NCBI GenBank assembly: GCA_009760855.2
Contig: WPIO01000224.1
Coordinates: forward strand, 124,001 to 188,000
Source: Cristatella mucedo
Taxonomy: Eukaryota > Bryozoa > Phylactolaemata > Cristatellidae
Direction of reading: 5' to 3'
DNA: 64,000 nucleotides
Under the pieces are notes generated by a model. That model saw nothing but the letters and a program-made list of their open reading frames with translations. It ran no database searches and was not told where the DNA came from. Shown one piece after another: positions 10,683 to 20,499 of the stretch (the first letter of the stretch is position 1; each line of letters begins with the position of its first letter). The position numbers and the translations under genes were made by a program.

Positions 10683-11379
10683 CGATGCAAAACTCTGCAG
10701 CCAGGCTTGTCTGGCGTGAGCCTCTTAGTTGTCACATCGCGCCACTTCTCGCTGACCTGCACTGGCTTCCAGTCAAGCAAAGCATCGGCTTCAAGGTTTT
10801 GTCCCTCACTTTGAGATCCCTTCATTCTTTGGCTCTAGCCTACAAACCACATCTACTACCACACCTGACTAAGCATCGTACCGTCAGCTTTCGGAATCTG
10901 ACTGTTTCCTTATACTGCACACAAATCTCGAATTCTTTGGAGAGCGTGCTATTAGCTCGTATGTTCCCAAACCCTGGAACTCACTCTTAACTTTCGTCAC
11001 GACATCTCCTGACTTGCCCACATTTAAAAAGAAACTAGAAATGCACATATTTATCACACATGTAAAGCGCCTAGAAAGAAATTGAGTTCTCTGAGGGCGC
11101 TTTATCAACTGCATTACTATTAATATTATTACTATCACAGCATTTAGCGGGTCCCTATGAGTCATACTTTAAGTGCTAATGCTTGCAGACACTGTACATG
11201 CTGTCACTAACCGTGCTTGCATGCTGACACTGTGCATGTGACCCCTAAACACGTTATTCTTGTGGTTTATTGCGCATGTAACCACTAACTATCGATCGCT
11301 CTACCTTTGCAGCAAATTTAAAATAGCTAGAAAAAAATTGAGTTACCTTAAGGTGCTATATCAAATGTATTATTAATAT
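10683..11379 (+). mobile_element. LINE-A2 3' fragment carrying a nested insertion
   Basis: It starts at the LQLVQNSAARLV-coding block (GCAAAACTCTGCAGCCAGGC) and runs through the ORF end and an A2 3'UTR (ATTCTTGTGGTTTATTG) to a weak hairpin and TATTATTAATAT tail. It is interrupted at 11059-11132 by a second, tail-only insertion flanked by TATCACA. The next LINE-A copy begins exactly at its tail. Confidence 0.88.
11059..11132 (+). mobile_element. Tail-only LINE-A insertion with 7-bp target duplication
   Basis: A 74-bp segment contains only the terminal LINE-A hairpin (AAAGCGCCTAGAAAG to GGGCGCTTTATC) plus an (ATT)n tail. It is flanked by identical TATCACA at 11052-11058 and 11133-11139. Removing it and one duplicate restores the host LINE-A sequence (TTATCACA-GCATTTAG), which matches other copies. 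It is an extreme 5' truncation product of target-primed reverse transcription. Confidence 0.85.
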
Positions 11380-12186
11380 CAGCTCCACAGTCAAATCTGC
11401 TTATTTTCAGGTTCATAATATTGCTAAAATTCGGGCTTGTTTAGATAAGGATACCACGTGTAAGTTGGTCCATGCATTCGTGACATCTCGTCTCGACTTC
11501 TGCAACTCACTGCTTACTGGCCTACCAGCATGTGCGATCAGGCGATTGCAGCTGGTGCAAAACTCCGCAGCTAGGCTTGTCTGTCGTGAGCGTCGCTGTT
11601 GCCACATTACTCCACTTCTCGCCGACCTGCACTGGCTACCAGTCAAGCAACGGATTGACTTCAAGGTTTAGTCGCTCACTTTTAGGTCCCTTCATAATAT
11701 GGCTCCAGCCTATCTGTCCGACATACTCCCCAATCAGGCCAAGCATCGTACCACCCGCTTTTCGGAATCCAATAGTCTAGAAATACCTCGTACAAACCTT
11801 AAATCCTTTGGAGACCGTGCATTTAGTTCGTATGCTCCCAAAGCCTGGAACTCCCTCCCGACCTGCGTCAGAACATCCCTTGACCTGACCGCATTTAAAA
11901 GGAACTTAAAAACACACCTATTTAGGACAGCATTTAGTGGATCCCTGTGATTCGTCCTTCACGTGCTTATGTGTGCTGACACTGTGCATGCTGCAGTTAG
12001 CCACATTTGCATGCTGACCCTGTGCATGTCCCCCTAACCATCTTATTCATTTTGTTTGATTTTCAAGCATGATTTTACTTATCATTTAATTGCATTTCCC
12101 ATTGCAGCAAAGGTAAAGCGCCTAGAAAGAGATTAAGTTCTATGAATTCGCTTTATCAAGTACATTATTATTATTATTATTATTAA
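11380..12186 (+). mobile_element. LINE-A1 copy with near-open RT 3' domain
   Basis: It begins at the segment coding SSTVKS (AGCTCCACAGTCAAATC) and reaches the (ATT)n tail at 12164-12185. From 11465 the frame runs through FVTSRLDFCNSLLTGLP and HWLPVKQRIDFKV, meets a single TAG at 11669-11671, and continues in the same frame to 11950 (APKAWNSLPTCVRTS). The protein part is the region downstream of the RT palm in CR1/L2-type elements. It is 5'-truncated, and its head joins the tail of the preceding copy. Confidence 0.92.
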
Positions 12187-12499
12187 CCTATGTTATAGTG
12201 ATCTTACTACTTCTAACCGTATTTTGGACTTGTCAAGATGTAGAGCTCAACGATCGAGTCTCCTTCGGCCGGCCAAGTCCAAAGGATTAGGCGTCGAAAG
12301 TTGCTTGGATGCATTATTGCTGAACTAGACAGGCTTCGCAGAATTGTCAACTCCCTGGGTTTTCCTCGACGGTCAAAACAGTGTAGTGGGTTTCTATACA
12401 GGGTGGTTGCTTGCTGTGTATTATCGGCCGATGGAGGAGCAGGATACGGTTAGCTCAGCCATGTGCTTCAGATAACAAGGAACTTATAAAATGTATTCA
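12187..12499. other. Unassigned spacer, possibly RLE-element 3' UTR
   Basis: This lies between the LINE-A1 tail and the RLE-type element on the minus strand. It could be the 3' untranslated end of the latter. No motif decides this. Confidence 0.35.
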
Positions 12500-12692
12500 T
12501 GACTCACATTGGTAATGGCCTAGCCGGAATGGGTGGAGCCAGGGCTCGACATAGAGGCAAGGAAGGCGAGGACGAGCCTAGTGCTGCAACAAAGTGGCTG
12601 GCCACCACGGCTGGACCCTGCTGCCTTACGACACTTGTGCATTGCCGCAGCGAACCAAAGGCTCCCGTTTTGGGTGTAGCCGCTAGGTGCTG

Positions 12693-12995
12693 CTAAACAA
12701 CCCATGACAGCGAGCTCGCACTCGGCTGCAAATTCGCCGACGGCTGGGTAACGCCCGAGACCACTGCAGCCCGGCCTTGCAGCCTAGCAAACTGGAGCAA
12801 TACTACAGCAGAGCCGTTCACCGCGTCGCTCGCACAGAGCTTCAGCAAGAGCTTGCAGTAACTGTAGGGGTCTCGGAGTGCTGACAGTGTCGACTCGTTA
12901 GCAGCTGGCCACGCGTCGAGGGCTCCGACGACGAAGGCGCACTGTACGACCTCGCGGCTTCCCAGCACTTTTTCCAGCTCCTTTCTGGAGGTCAC
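12693..12995 (-). pseudogene. C-terminal part of RLE-element ORF
   Basis: This 100-codon minus-strand frame contains VVGALDAWPAANESTLSALR and a following LLLKLCASDAV. It fits the hallmark end of R2/NeSL-group proteins (VVGALG-W-P-N--L--LGI, then a conserved C-terminal helix) that follows the restriction-like endonuclease fold. Catalytic PD...D residues are not readable in frame in this piece. It is cut off upstream by frameshifts near 13000. Confidence 0.7.
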
Positions 12996-13707
12996 CTCGT
13001 CTACAGCATCAACATCATAAGCGAACTGAATCGTTGCGGCGCAGATTGTTTAGCAATCTCTGATGAGAACCAAGTTAGGCTCGAAAGCCTTCAATCGGGT
13101 TTGGCTCGTGATGCCAATCAACCTAGCCATGCCGCTTGAGCGACGTCGGTATAGTCGCCACCAGGTGCTCGAGGGTGGCGTAATGGCGCTCGAAGATGGC
13201 CAGCATCAATGCTTTTCAGTGATTGAGAACATTCGGCCGCGTCTCATCCTCTGGCCATTTTTTCTGCAGGCAGGCAGGCGCTTCTACTCCCACCTCGGCA
13301 GACGGCACTCACTAGAGGGGATCAGGAATAATCAGGAAAGGCTCCCTAAAATAAAGCACCAAGAAGCGAATACGCCGATACCAGGCGAAAGGATGTGAAT
13401 GATTGGCATGCATATCCATAGCCAGATAGCGTGCCACTTTTCTCTGGTCTCTCTCAGCAAGCTACTCTGCTGCCCAGCCTGCCCTAATGTCTTGGCAAAT
13501 CACACTTACCATTGACTTCGGGTCAAAGTTGGGAGTGGCCAGCACAGGCTAATCTGGCCGTGGGCTAGGACAGAAAGACATCGAAGCTTCTTTGGGTGTT
13601 CTTATCCTGAGACCAGAGAGTCCGAGAGCCAGTGGCATTGAATGAGCCTCCCGATGGACATAACGGGCTGCTAGCGTCAGACGGCACTCCACTGAGCACT
13701 TTGCCAC

Positions 13708-13860
13708 TCTGGTTTGGCCCAGTGGTTAAGGTGCTAGCCTCGACCAAGGTCTAACCGAGGTCATGGGCTCCATCCCCGTGGTATATGTGAAGCGTTTGAA
13801 TAGATATTTAGTTCGCTTAGGGTGTTAAGAAAATGAAATAATCCTTTCATTTATTACCTA
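13708..13860 (+). mobile_element. SINE1 copy a (tRNA-derived)
   Basis: The tRNA-like head has a box A-like GGCCCAGTGGTTAAGGTGC (about 13716-13734) and a decayed box B (GGGCTCCATCCCC, about 13764-13776). The tail TGAAGCGTTTGAATAGATA...TTAGGGTGTTAA is a decayed version of the LINE-A hairpin, followed by an AT-rich end. It matches 28529-28667 read in reverse. It is inserted inside the minus-strand RLE element. Confidence 0.8.
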
Positions 13861-14235
13861 TATCACCCCATCGACGCCTTACGAGGCCACTAATTTTGCT
13901 CTTGGTCAGCCGAACTCAGCATTCGCAGCGCCTGAGTCACCTGTAAAACATCTAGTTCCTGAACCAGCAGGACGAGATCAAGGCCACCGAACTTCAGACG
14001 AGCGTGTATGAAGAAGTCCATCGTCGCCCGCGTAGGCACGTAGCAGGCCGAATTACAGAGCGCCATTACCATCTTTTTGAAAGGCTTTAGAAGAAGATTC
14101 TAAAGCCATTTTGCACAGCCTAAATACTCGAGCCCTGGAAGCGGGAACGTGTTCAGAGCATCCTGCTTTTGCCACAGTGCAAAAAAAGGTGATTGAAGCA
14201 GGAGAAATTCCCTGGTGATGAAAAAGGCTGCAGTC

Positions 14236-14960
14236 TCAATCTCGGCCTTGAGGTAGGCCAAGCCCTGTGGGGCTCCCAGGGACACGTGAGGCTCGCTCTG
14301 CTCCAAACACAGGAGCAGTGGCATCATCAATCGTGAAAGGTATGAGACCCAACTTTCCATCATTCCTCATCATAACAAGGTACTTCTCTGGGTGAAACCA
14401 CTGTCTAATAGACAAAGTGATAGCCGTCGCCTGATTTAACATCCATAACAAATCCCGTGGAGACCTTGAGAAAATGGCTAGGTCATGGGCCGTATCACAC
14501 GCTGTGAGATCCGCCGCCCCGAGCTGACTACCAAGTTTGGAGGCTTTTGCAGCCAGCTGGCAGACCAGGAGCTCCATCACCACAACGAAGAGAATATGCA
14601 TAGCGGGTGCCCCTGTATCACACTAGCCGCTGCTGGAAACGGGTCGATGGTGGCATCATATTTGCTCAGAATGATGGACGACCCTACTTGGGTGTCAGAT
14701 ACTAGGTTCGATTAAAGTCTGCTCCACTCCAAGGTGACGCAAAGCCTCAAATAGGGCCGCATGTGAAACGCTGGGAAAGGCATTATGGAGATTCAGAAAG
14801 GCCCCAAAGAGGCGGCTCTGGCGGCTCTGAAAGCGTTGACTCGACTAGAAACGTTGTAGGGAAAGCAGCCAGTTCTCTCGAAGGCAAAGCCCTAAGCGTG
14901 TGGCCAGGCACCCAGATTGCAACTTATACCTCATCTACAGCAGGGTTACCTGGCTGAAGT
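14236..14960 (-). pseudogene. Reverse transcriptase fragments of the RLE element
   Basis: Frames on the minus strand give the palm/fingers blocks RYKLQSGCLATRL and FLNLHNAFPSVSHAALFEA. After a frame change come HDLAIFSRSPRDLLWMLNQA and the thumb-side WFHPEKYLVM and FTIDDATAPVFG. The usual catalytic ADD reads HD here (HDLAIF). The enzyme would reverse-transcribe element RNA at a nicked target. This copy has stops and shifts and is inactive. Confidence 0.75.
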
Positions 14961-15227
14961 TTTCAAGATCTGTGTTCCCCTCTTGTGGATCAGGACCATG
15001 TGGCCCCTCTTGCAGGAGGGGTAACATTCTTGAATAGCAGGCAAACATTCAGACCGTCTGTGATAAGCCAGCAGTTCGGGTCGATTGCTTTATGTGCTGA
15101 TATTCTAGCCTGACTACCTCAGGAGCCATGTTGCACGTACGATGGAGCATCAGAGCAAGCTCGTCCATCCAGAGGGGCACCGTGTGGACATAGACAGTGG
15201 GCGGAGACCTGGCTGGCATGATGCCTG

Positions 15228-15272
15228 GCTGATGATGATGATGTTGATGCCGGCATGATGCCGGCATGATGC
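15228..15272. repeat. Short (GAT)n/(GCCGGCATGAT)n microsatellite
   Basis: GATGATGATGATGTTGATG is followed by two GCCGGCATGAT units. It lies near the 5' limit of recognisable RLE-element sequence. Confidence 0.7.
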
Positions 15273-15285
15273 TGCCAGTTGCTGT

Positions 15286-15895
15286 TCACCCGCAGGCTCC
15301 CCGTTGATCATTTGCTCGCAGGGCTAGCAAAGAATAGATTCACTCTATTCCTAGTCTAGCCTTTCATCGTCTGTCTACATGCATTTGTATGAAGCATTGC
15401 TGAGAACATCTGCTATGACAAGCTCTTCCCAGGCAGATAGACTAGGGTGAAGTGACAGAAGAGACAGCAAAGTCTTATCCACTACAATCCAGATGAGAAC
15501 TCTCCCATTTATTTCTTAAACGTGCCAAGTAGTGGTTTATGGTCACTTTCCAAAACGAAGCTCTAAACAAAGACATATTTGTGAAAACACTCAAGACAAA
15601 ATGAACATCCATCATCTTCTCATTTTCCGAAAATCTCTGCTGAAATTGAGTCAATGTTCGGAATGTGTAGGCGCCAGGTATATGGATTAGCATACCTACT
15701 GCTTAAGGTCATGCTGAGAAGCATTCACTGACAGCGTAAAGGGCCAAGTTACGTCATATGATCGGAGCAGAGGAACATTTAGTTCGAGGCTTTTTGTGCC
15801 GTCAAAGTCTTTGGCACGGTGGCGTCCGACCGACATGGGGACTCTGCACCGAGTGTCCGAAAGATGAAGACACTTCTACTTACTTAGGGCAAAAT
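15286..15895. other. Unassigned spacer
   Basis: No family recognised. A minus-strand frame at 15475-15693 has no motif. Confidence 0.45.
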
Positions 15896-15972
15896 ATAAT
15901 AATAATAATAATAATAATGCACTTGATGGCGCCCTCAGAGAACTCAAATCTCTTCCTAGGCGTTTTACACCT
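15896..15972 (-). mobile_element. LINE-A tail fragment
   Basis: An (AAT)n run at 15896-15918 is followed by the hairpin (GGCGCCCTCAGAGAACTC, TCTCTTCCTAGGCG) in minus orientation. Only the terminal ~75 bp are present, directly next to the Gypsy pol remnant. Confidence 0.85.
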
Positions 15973-16120
15973 GGCCATCCACAGTAGCCACAAGACATCG
16001 AACTTTTATAAAGGCATGGTAAAATCTCTGATCGCTTCCACCCTGAAGGGATCTGGCTTTCCCCAGGCTCATAAGACACGGCCAAGGTTCGGAACTCAGT
16101 CTTGCCTATTTTTCAATTCG

Positions 16121-16335
16121 CTACATTAAGGCCAGGTTAATTTCATGACATCTCACTAGAAGAAACCTTAAGGGCCAATCATTTATCTCAGCATTAGATC
16201 CACTGAAAATTATGTCGTCAATATATGTATGAGTCACAGGAATGAATAACCACAAATGATTTGAAATAACTTTGGGAAACCCTTCAGAGGCTGAAGTGAC
16301 ACCAAATTGCAATCACAAAAATGGAAAGCTTTCAC
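16121..16335 (-). pseudogene. RT palm of the Gypsy element
   Basis: A 63-codon frame reads QFGVTSASEGFPKVI and then HTYIDDIIFSGSN. This matches the Gypsy palm (PFG--SA-E-FQ-, then YIDDI- with the catalytic DD at about 16216-16221). It resumes the RT just past the LINE-A2 insertion. It ends at a stop at 16121-16123. Confidence 0.85.
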
Positions 16336-16364
16336 ATGGTGTTGTGTTTGTTGTTTGAATGCTA

Positions 16365-16548
16365 CTAATATCAATAGTAATAATAATACGTTTCATTTGG
16401 CACCATCATAGAACTCAATCTCTCTCTAGGCACTTTAAATTTTCCGAAAAGGAAGCACGATCGAACGGTTAGGGGTAGCACGCCTAATAAACAACGAGAA
16501 TAACGTGGTAAGGGGTGACATGCACAGGGTCAGCGTGCAAGTGTAGCC
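16365..16548 (-). mobile_element. LINE-A2 3' end inserted in Gypsy RT
   Basis: An interrupted (TAA)n tail at 16366-16390 is followed by hairpin remnants (GAACTCAATCTCTCTC) and the A2 3'UTR (GATCGAACGGTTAGGGGTAG, AACAACGAGAATAACG, GGTGACATGCACAGGGTC) in minus orientation. RT coding resumes on either side, so this insertion is younger than the Gypsy element. Confidence 0.88.
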
Positions 16549-16559
16549 TTATCGAGTAC

Positions 16560-16830
16560 CACCAGCCCAAACCCAGATAAAGCATCTAGCTTGATTATGT
16601 GCATTGAGCAAGCTAGGTTTGCATAGACCTCCTCGGGAGTCTGGATGTGGTAATTTTGCATCACTTCATTGCATCATAAAGTGTTCTTTATTCAATGCAC
16701 ACGTGAAGCTTATGTCTTGCATGCTTCGTACCTACTGCAATCGATCTGACCCATTCTGAAGTATCGGTTAGGTTTTACAGGTATCCCACAATTCAATGGG
16801 TGTGCAGGTGTTTCTCGAGCCAAGTCGTGT
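16560..16830 (-). pseudogene. RT N-terminal block of the Gypsy element
   Basis: The minus strand reads TDTSEWVRSIAV, then LHVCIE-RTLYDAMK and LPRRSMQT, ending LYLGLGWW. This is a degraded form of the Gypsy RT fingers (TEWV-S-VVV, RICLDP--LN, P--EE, LDA--GFW). Stops are present. The frame is broken off by the LINE-A2 insertion just downstream. Confidence 0.72.
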
Positions 16831-16999
16831 ATTTGGAATGAAAGCGACGAGCAGCATGCACAACTGGCTGGGCTGTTAAATTTACTGGGCAGGCATCCTA
16901 ACCAACTAAAGATGTCAGGAAATTCATTCCTCGGATTATTAGTGTCACGACACAGAGAAGCGAAAGCAGAGCCTCGTCCTTGATAATATTTTATTCTCT

Positions 17000-17300
17000 G
17001 ATACTTGGTATGCCTAAGAGAGCAGGCACGTAATCGTTTACGAATGTGAATATCAGATTTTGCTGTCGCCCTTTGTACAGTACAGAGAACTCATATTGAT
17101 CCCCTACTGATAGAAGCTTGCTACCTTGCTGCCGTAGGCATTGATTTTGACCTTAGTCAGCTTGGGTGTACCATTGTGGACACAACGCTGTATTCGAAGC
17201 CCATGACATCGCATTGCAAGTGGCCCCAGTATCAACAAGTATTTTAAAGTCACGACCACGAGCATTAAGATTAATATCAAAAGTTACGTTTTTGTCTGTA
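17000..17300 (-). pseudogene. Aspartic protease of the Gypsy element
   Basis: On the minus strand, 17300 down to about 17180 reads INLNARGRDFKILVDTGATC in one frame. The catalytic DTGAT codons lie at about 17219-17236. The downstream flap region (about 17000-17150) is broken by stops and shifts. It is placed correctly between the zinc knuckle and RT. Confidence 0.8.
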
Positions 17301-17854
17301 GCTCATGTATATCTTAGTAAGAAGGAATTAAATTCAATCTTGCGAGATAGTGCCTTGTCATTCAAGGAATCCTTTACTGAGCTAAGCAAATAGCAGTGGC
17401 CTGCAGGTTTCACCGAAGACCAAGGTGCTTTTTCGTACCACAATAGCCGCATATTTAATGAAAAGATGCTTCGCTGATGGAGAGCACACGTATTTGCAGC
17501 CGTGTTATGTTTACTCCTGAACTCAGGGTGATCTTGGCTGCTCCTGATTAGTCGAGTTGTTGTGGCTCCGCCCAGATAACTCTGCCACCACATCTTGCCT
17601 CCAATTAGGAACAGTCTCATTTTCAAAGATCTAGCCTTCAGACTGGCTTTACCACCTTTCCATATCTTTGATCTTGAGAAGCGTGCATCTCATCGGCAAT
17701 ACTTTGAGATTAATCTTGAACTGCATTCATAGGCTTCAGTTGATGTATAGAAAGTGCCAGAAGATTCGCGGTTAGTGACCTGTAGATAGTAATAATAACA
17801 GATAGTAATACTAGCTGATTTAACGGCCTCTTTTGTATTGTGCCAGAAGAACCT

Positions 17855-17985
17855 TGAAGGTTATCACCACCGATTGAACCGGCAATAAAGGATCGCCCAC
17901 CACAGGATTTGAACCCACGACCTCGGGACCGAGGTCATGAAAAGCAACCACCTTACCTAGTGTGCCATCACGGCTCTTTGTCAAT
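17855..17985 (-). mobile_element. SINE2 copy a (tRNA-derived)
   Basis: On the minus strand, GAGCCGTGATGGCACACTAG gives a box A-like segment (TGGCACACTAGGTAAGG) and CGTGGGTTCAAATCC a good box B. A non-tRNA body (GGTGGGCGATCC) follows. It matches 41849-41955 and lacks the LINE-A hairpin. Confidence 0.75.
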
Positions 17986-17989
17986 CGGT

Positions 17990-19100
17990 TGAAGACGCAT
18001 TCTGTTCCGCCAAAGTATGCTGCCATTGTCAGTCAGCACGACAAATGGCCGAGGTGCACCCGCTCGAGCTGCCACTTTTGCAAACGTGCTTCAGCTGTTT
18101 TCGCGATCTGCCCGCACTAAAGCCTGTTGGCCGGGTTGAAGGGGTGGAAGTGGAAGTAGAATGAGAAGACGATTGTGGCAGTGCTGTTGAAGCTTACACG
18201 GTCGTCGTTGACTTGAAAAGTCACCTTTTCCGGCCATTGTGTTTCTGCATGCCTAGGGAGCACGGGCACCGTCATCTAATCTGTCGTCCCATGATCAGTC
18301 AAGCTGGGTTTGACTCAATACTCACTCTATCTCTATCGTGTGAGAAGTAATCTTGTGGCTACCGCATAGAAGGCGAATGCAGATTAAAGCTTGGATTTCT
18401 AATAAAAATTGCATAAATTGTACCCACTTCAAATTGCCCCAGCAAAGACCTACTGATGGAAGCTCCTTGTTTATAGCAATGTATCAGGAAGGTGCCGTTT
18501 TTATTTGTGCAGAGATTACAATTCTAGTAAAAATTCTAATTATTCAGTGATAGATTTCAGAGTTCATGCTACTTTTTTCATAGATTTGGTAAAATGAATG
18601 GGCCCAAAAGTGAGTGACGGAACCTAGGTTGGGTACTGTGCTTTATTTGGAGCCAGCAAATGTCCGTGATAAGCAGTGAGAGGTAACCCATGCTACGTTA
18701 ATGACACACTGGCCTAGCTGCAGATTATTGCAGTAACTTTAAGCGCCTGCTTGCTCATACCGATAGATCAGCAGGTATTGAGCTGCAGAATTCGAGACAG
18801 GATATTTAATACGTATCGTTAATTCGGAAGTAGTATAGTGTCTACGCCGGCCAGAATTTTCTGCCTAGCTGCATAGCTAAAAGCAGACAGACTTGGCTTA
18901 GAAGTCAATGTGGTCATTTAGTGATAGAACACTCTGGAACAGGACACGAATAGTGCTTATGCTACGAGAGATTTCCTTATGACTAAATGATAATTTTTTA
19001 CAGCATTGAGATTTAATTTAGATTCAACAAGAAATATGCTAGCAGTGGTAGTATTGAGTGTTAAGTTTCCAAGTTCTGAGAAGCACTTGCTTCTTTCAAA
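17990..19100. other. Unassigned, with possible LINE-B sliver
   Basis: 18315-18372 weakly resembles the LINE-B 3'UTR (GTGTGAGAAG, GTGGCTACCG). A 65-codon plus-strand frame at 18353-18550 starts in this sliver and shows no family signal. Nothing else was recognised. Confidence 0.4.
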
Positions 19101-19104
19101 AGTG

Positions 19105-19215
19105 GTAAGTTGGTTTCATCATCATTCAATTTAAGAAAGTTTGCTAATGGTAGCCAGTGTACGTTAGCTATACATGCAGCGAGGGAGTTAAGGGGCTGGG
19201 AGAGCTCAAAGCATT
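19105..19215 (-). mobile_element. LINE-A internal fragment
   Basis: On the minus strand this matches the LINE-A segment coding for the region after YADD (the part covering NFLKLNDDK in better copies, compare 60355-60475). It is decayed and about 110 bp long. Confidence 0.65.
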
Positions 19216-19254
19216 TTTACGATGTGTCTTGTGAAAATTTCTATTTTACCACTA

Positions 19255-19345
19255 AGGACATGCTTCCTTTACGGCATATATTTAAGTGTCCAAAAAAAGA
19301 GTAAGCTCTGAGGGTGCTATTTAAATGTATTTCCATTCTCATATC
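19255..19345 (+). mobile_element. LINE-A tail fragment, opposite orientation
   Basis: CTTCCTTTACGGCA, AAGTGTCCAAAAAAAGAG and CTCTGAGGGTGCTATTTAAATGTATT match a decayed LINE-A hairpin and 3' terminus on the plus strand. It is next to a minus-strand LINE-A fragment. Confidence 0.6.
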
Positions 19346-19699
19346 GATCATTTTAATGCTTATTGTGAATGAATTATCTGAGCTGTCTGTTAGGTTCGAA
19401 AACACAGTGACACTAAAAAATCATTCACCAGGGATTCGTTGCTGTAAAAAATAGTTCGACCATGAAAAAGGATCCACCAAAAGGTTATGCGTGTACTATA
19501 TTATAAGTTCTATTATTTGAAAAAAACATATGTGGACGATACTACTGAATTAAATTCAAAAGAAGAAAGAACACTAAAATGTTCTTTAAATGGAAAAGCT
19601 TGGTCCTCTTTATGAGAAAACACTAGATACAGCTAAACCTGTTGGGCTTTTCTTAAGAACGAACTCCTGCTCTAAATAACTAGAATCTTTTATTTGTAG

Positions 19700-20101
19700 G
19701 AGTCCGGATGACCCTCAACTACAGGGGCTGTATTGAATCTACAGGACAATTTTGTATAATATGTGCAGTGAAAGCTAAAACTTTGTGGCTTCCTACTTTG
19801 GTATCACTGGAAATTCTAGACGGCATTGCGGGAACAAATATATCGTTGGCATCGTGTAGTAACTATAATCATCATATTGTGGAGTGGTTATCCATCGTCT
19901 ATACAGAATGCTTTTACAGTAACTACACGAATATGATAGAGAACAACTATGTGGAAGCTGTATTTTGTTTGCACCTTCGAAATTTTTCCGCTCATTACGT
20001 ACCAATTCTAATGCAAATGTCTTGTCGTGCTCAATTTGTTAATGCTGAGACAAACTCACATCTTATCTCAGAAAAATCCATCACCAACCTTACCTTTTGT
20101 G
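19700..20101 (+). CDS. Candidate host exon encoding an Ig-like domain
   Basis: A 402-bp segment is fully open, flanked by a strong acceptor (TTTTATTTGTAG ending 19699) and donor (GTG then GTGAGT at 20102-20107). Both introns would be phase 1, the usual arrangement for immunoglobulin-domain exons. The translation has Cys in LASCSNYNHHIVEW with Trp ten residues later, then a second Cys (MQMSCRAQF) 56 residues after the first, and a strand-like tail SITNLTF. Four N-glycosylation sequons (NIS, NYT, NFS, NLT) suggest an extracellular or secretory location. Extra cysteines are present. I infer an Ig-superfamily domain of a surface or secreted protein; the gene is not identified. Neighbouring exons were not found within the surrounding repeats. 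Confidence 0.5.
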
Positions 20102-20304
20102 GTGAGTTTTTATCATGCATACTTGCATGGTCGTTTTTTGAAAATTAATTGTTTGCTACTGCATGAATTTAAACTTTCACTGCTACTATTTTTCAATGAG
20201 CTAGATAGACGTTAAGTAGCCCGGCCTTTTGAATAATAAACGCTGATTGAAATATCAAGAAAGTAATGCAAAATTAAGCTTGATCGTCTCCGGTTTGATA
20301 GTTT

Positions 20305-20460
20305 TATAATAATAATAATAATAATGCACTTGATAAAGCGCCCTCAGAGAACTTAATCTCTTTCTAGGCGCTTTACATTTGCTGCAAAGGGAAATGCAAT
20401 TGAATGGTGAGTAATATCATGCTTGGTGAAATGCAATTGAATGGTGAGCAATATCAGTTT
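20305..20460 (-). mobile_element. LINE-A1 3' end with internal duplication
   Basis: An (AAT)n tail at 20307-20325, the full hairpin and the start of the A1 3'UTR in minus orientation. A segment GAAATGCAATTGAATGGTGA is repeated in tandem (about 20390-20420 and 20425-20458). The element stops right after the duplication. Confidence 0.85.
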
Positions 20461-20499
20461 TAGGTGCATGAAAACCATGTGCAAGCGTAGCTGACAGCA

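Larger units (their letters stand above)
12500..15285 (-). mobile_element. RLE-type (R2/NeSL-like) non-LTR retrotransposon remnant
   Basis: The minus strand carries, in order, RT motifs typical of R2/NeSL-type elements: YKLQSGCLATRL (about 14870-14930), NAFPSVSHAALFEAL (about 14740-14790), LAIFSRSPRDLL (about 14450-14490) and a PTGLG block (about 14240-14260). The C-terminal FVVGALDAWPAANESTL block follows at 12820-12930. The segment is more GC-rich than its surroundings. Stops and frameshifts are frequent and no full ORF survives. A SINE1 copy interrupts it at 13708-13860. Both ends are uncertain. Confidence 0.8.
15973..17650 (-). mobile_element. Ty3/Gypsy LTR retrotransposon pol remnant
   Basis: Reading the minus strand from about 17650 downwards gives, in order: a C-x2-C-x4-H zinc-knuckle-like piece (CGYCGTKKH, about 17440-17465); an aspartic protease; an RT N-terminal block; the RT palm with YIDDII; and a degraded following segment resembling GLKPDP-type Gypsy sequence (about 15975-16080). 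The RT is split by a LINE-A2 insertion at 16365-16548. No LTRs were recognised. Stops and shifts are frequent. Confidence 0.82.

Noticed and set aside
13063-13398. 111-codon plus-strand frame as a host gene
   Set aside because: It lies antisense to the RLE-type element in its GC-rich part and shows no motif.
16121-16312. Host gene from the YIDDII frame
   Set aside because: It is a Gypsy RT palm, confirmed by protease and RT blocks upstream on the same strand.
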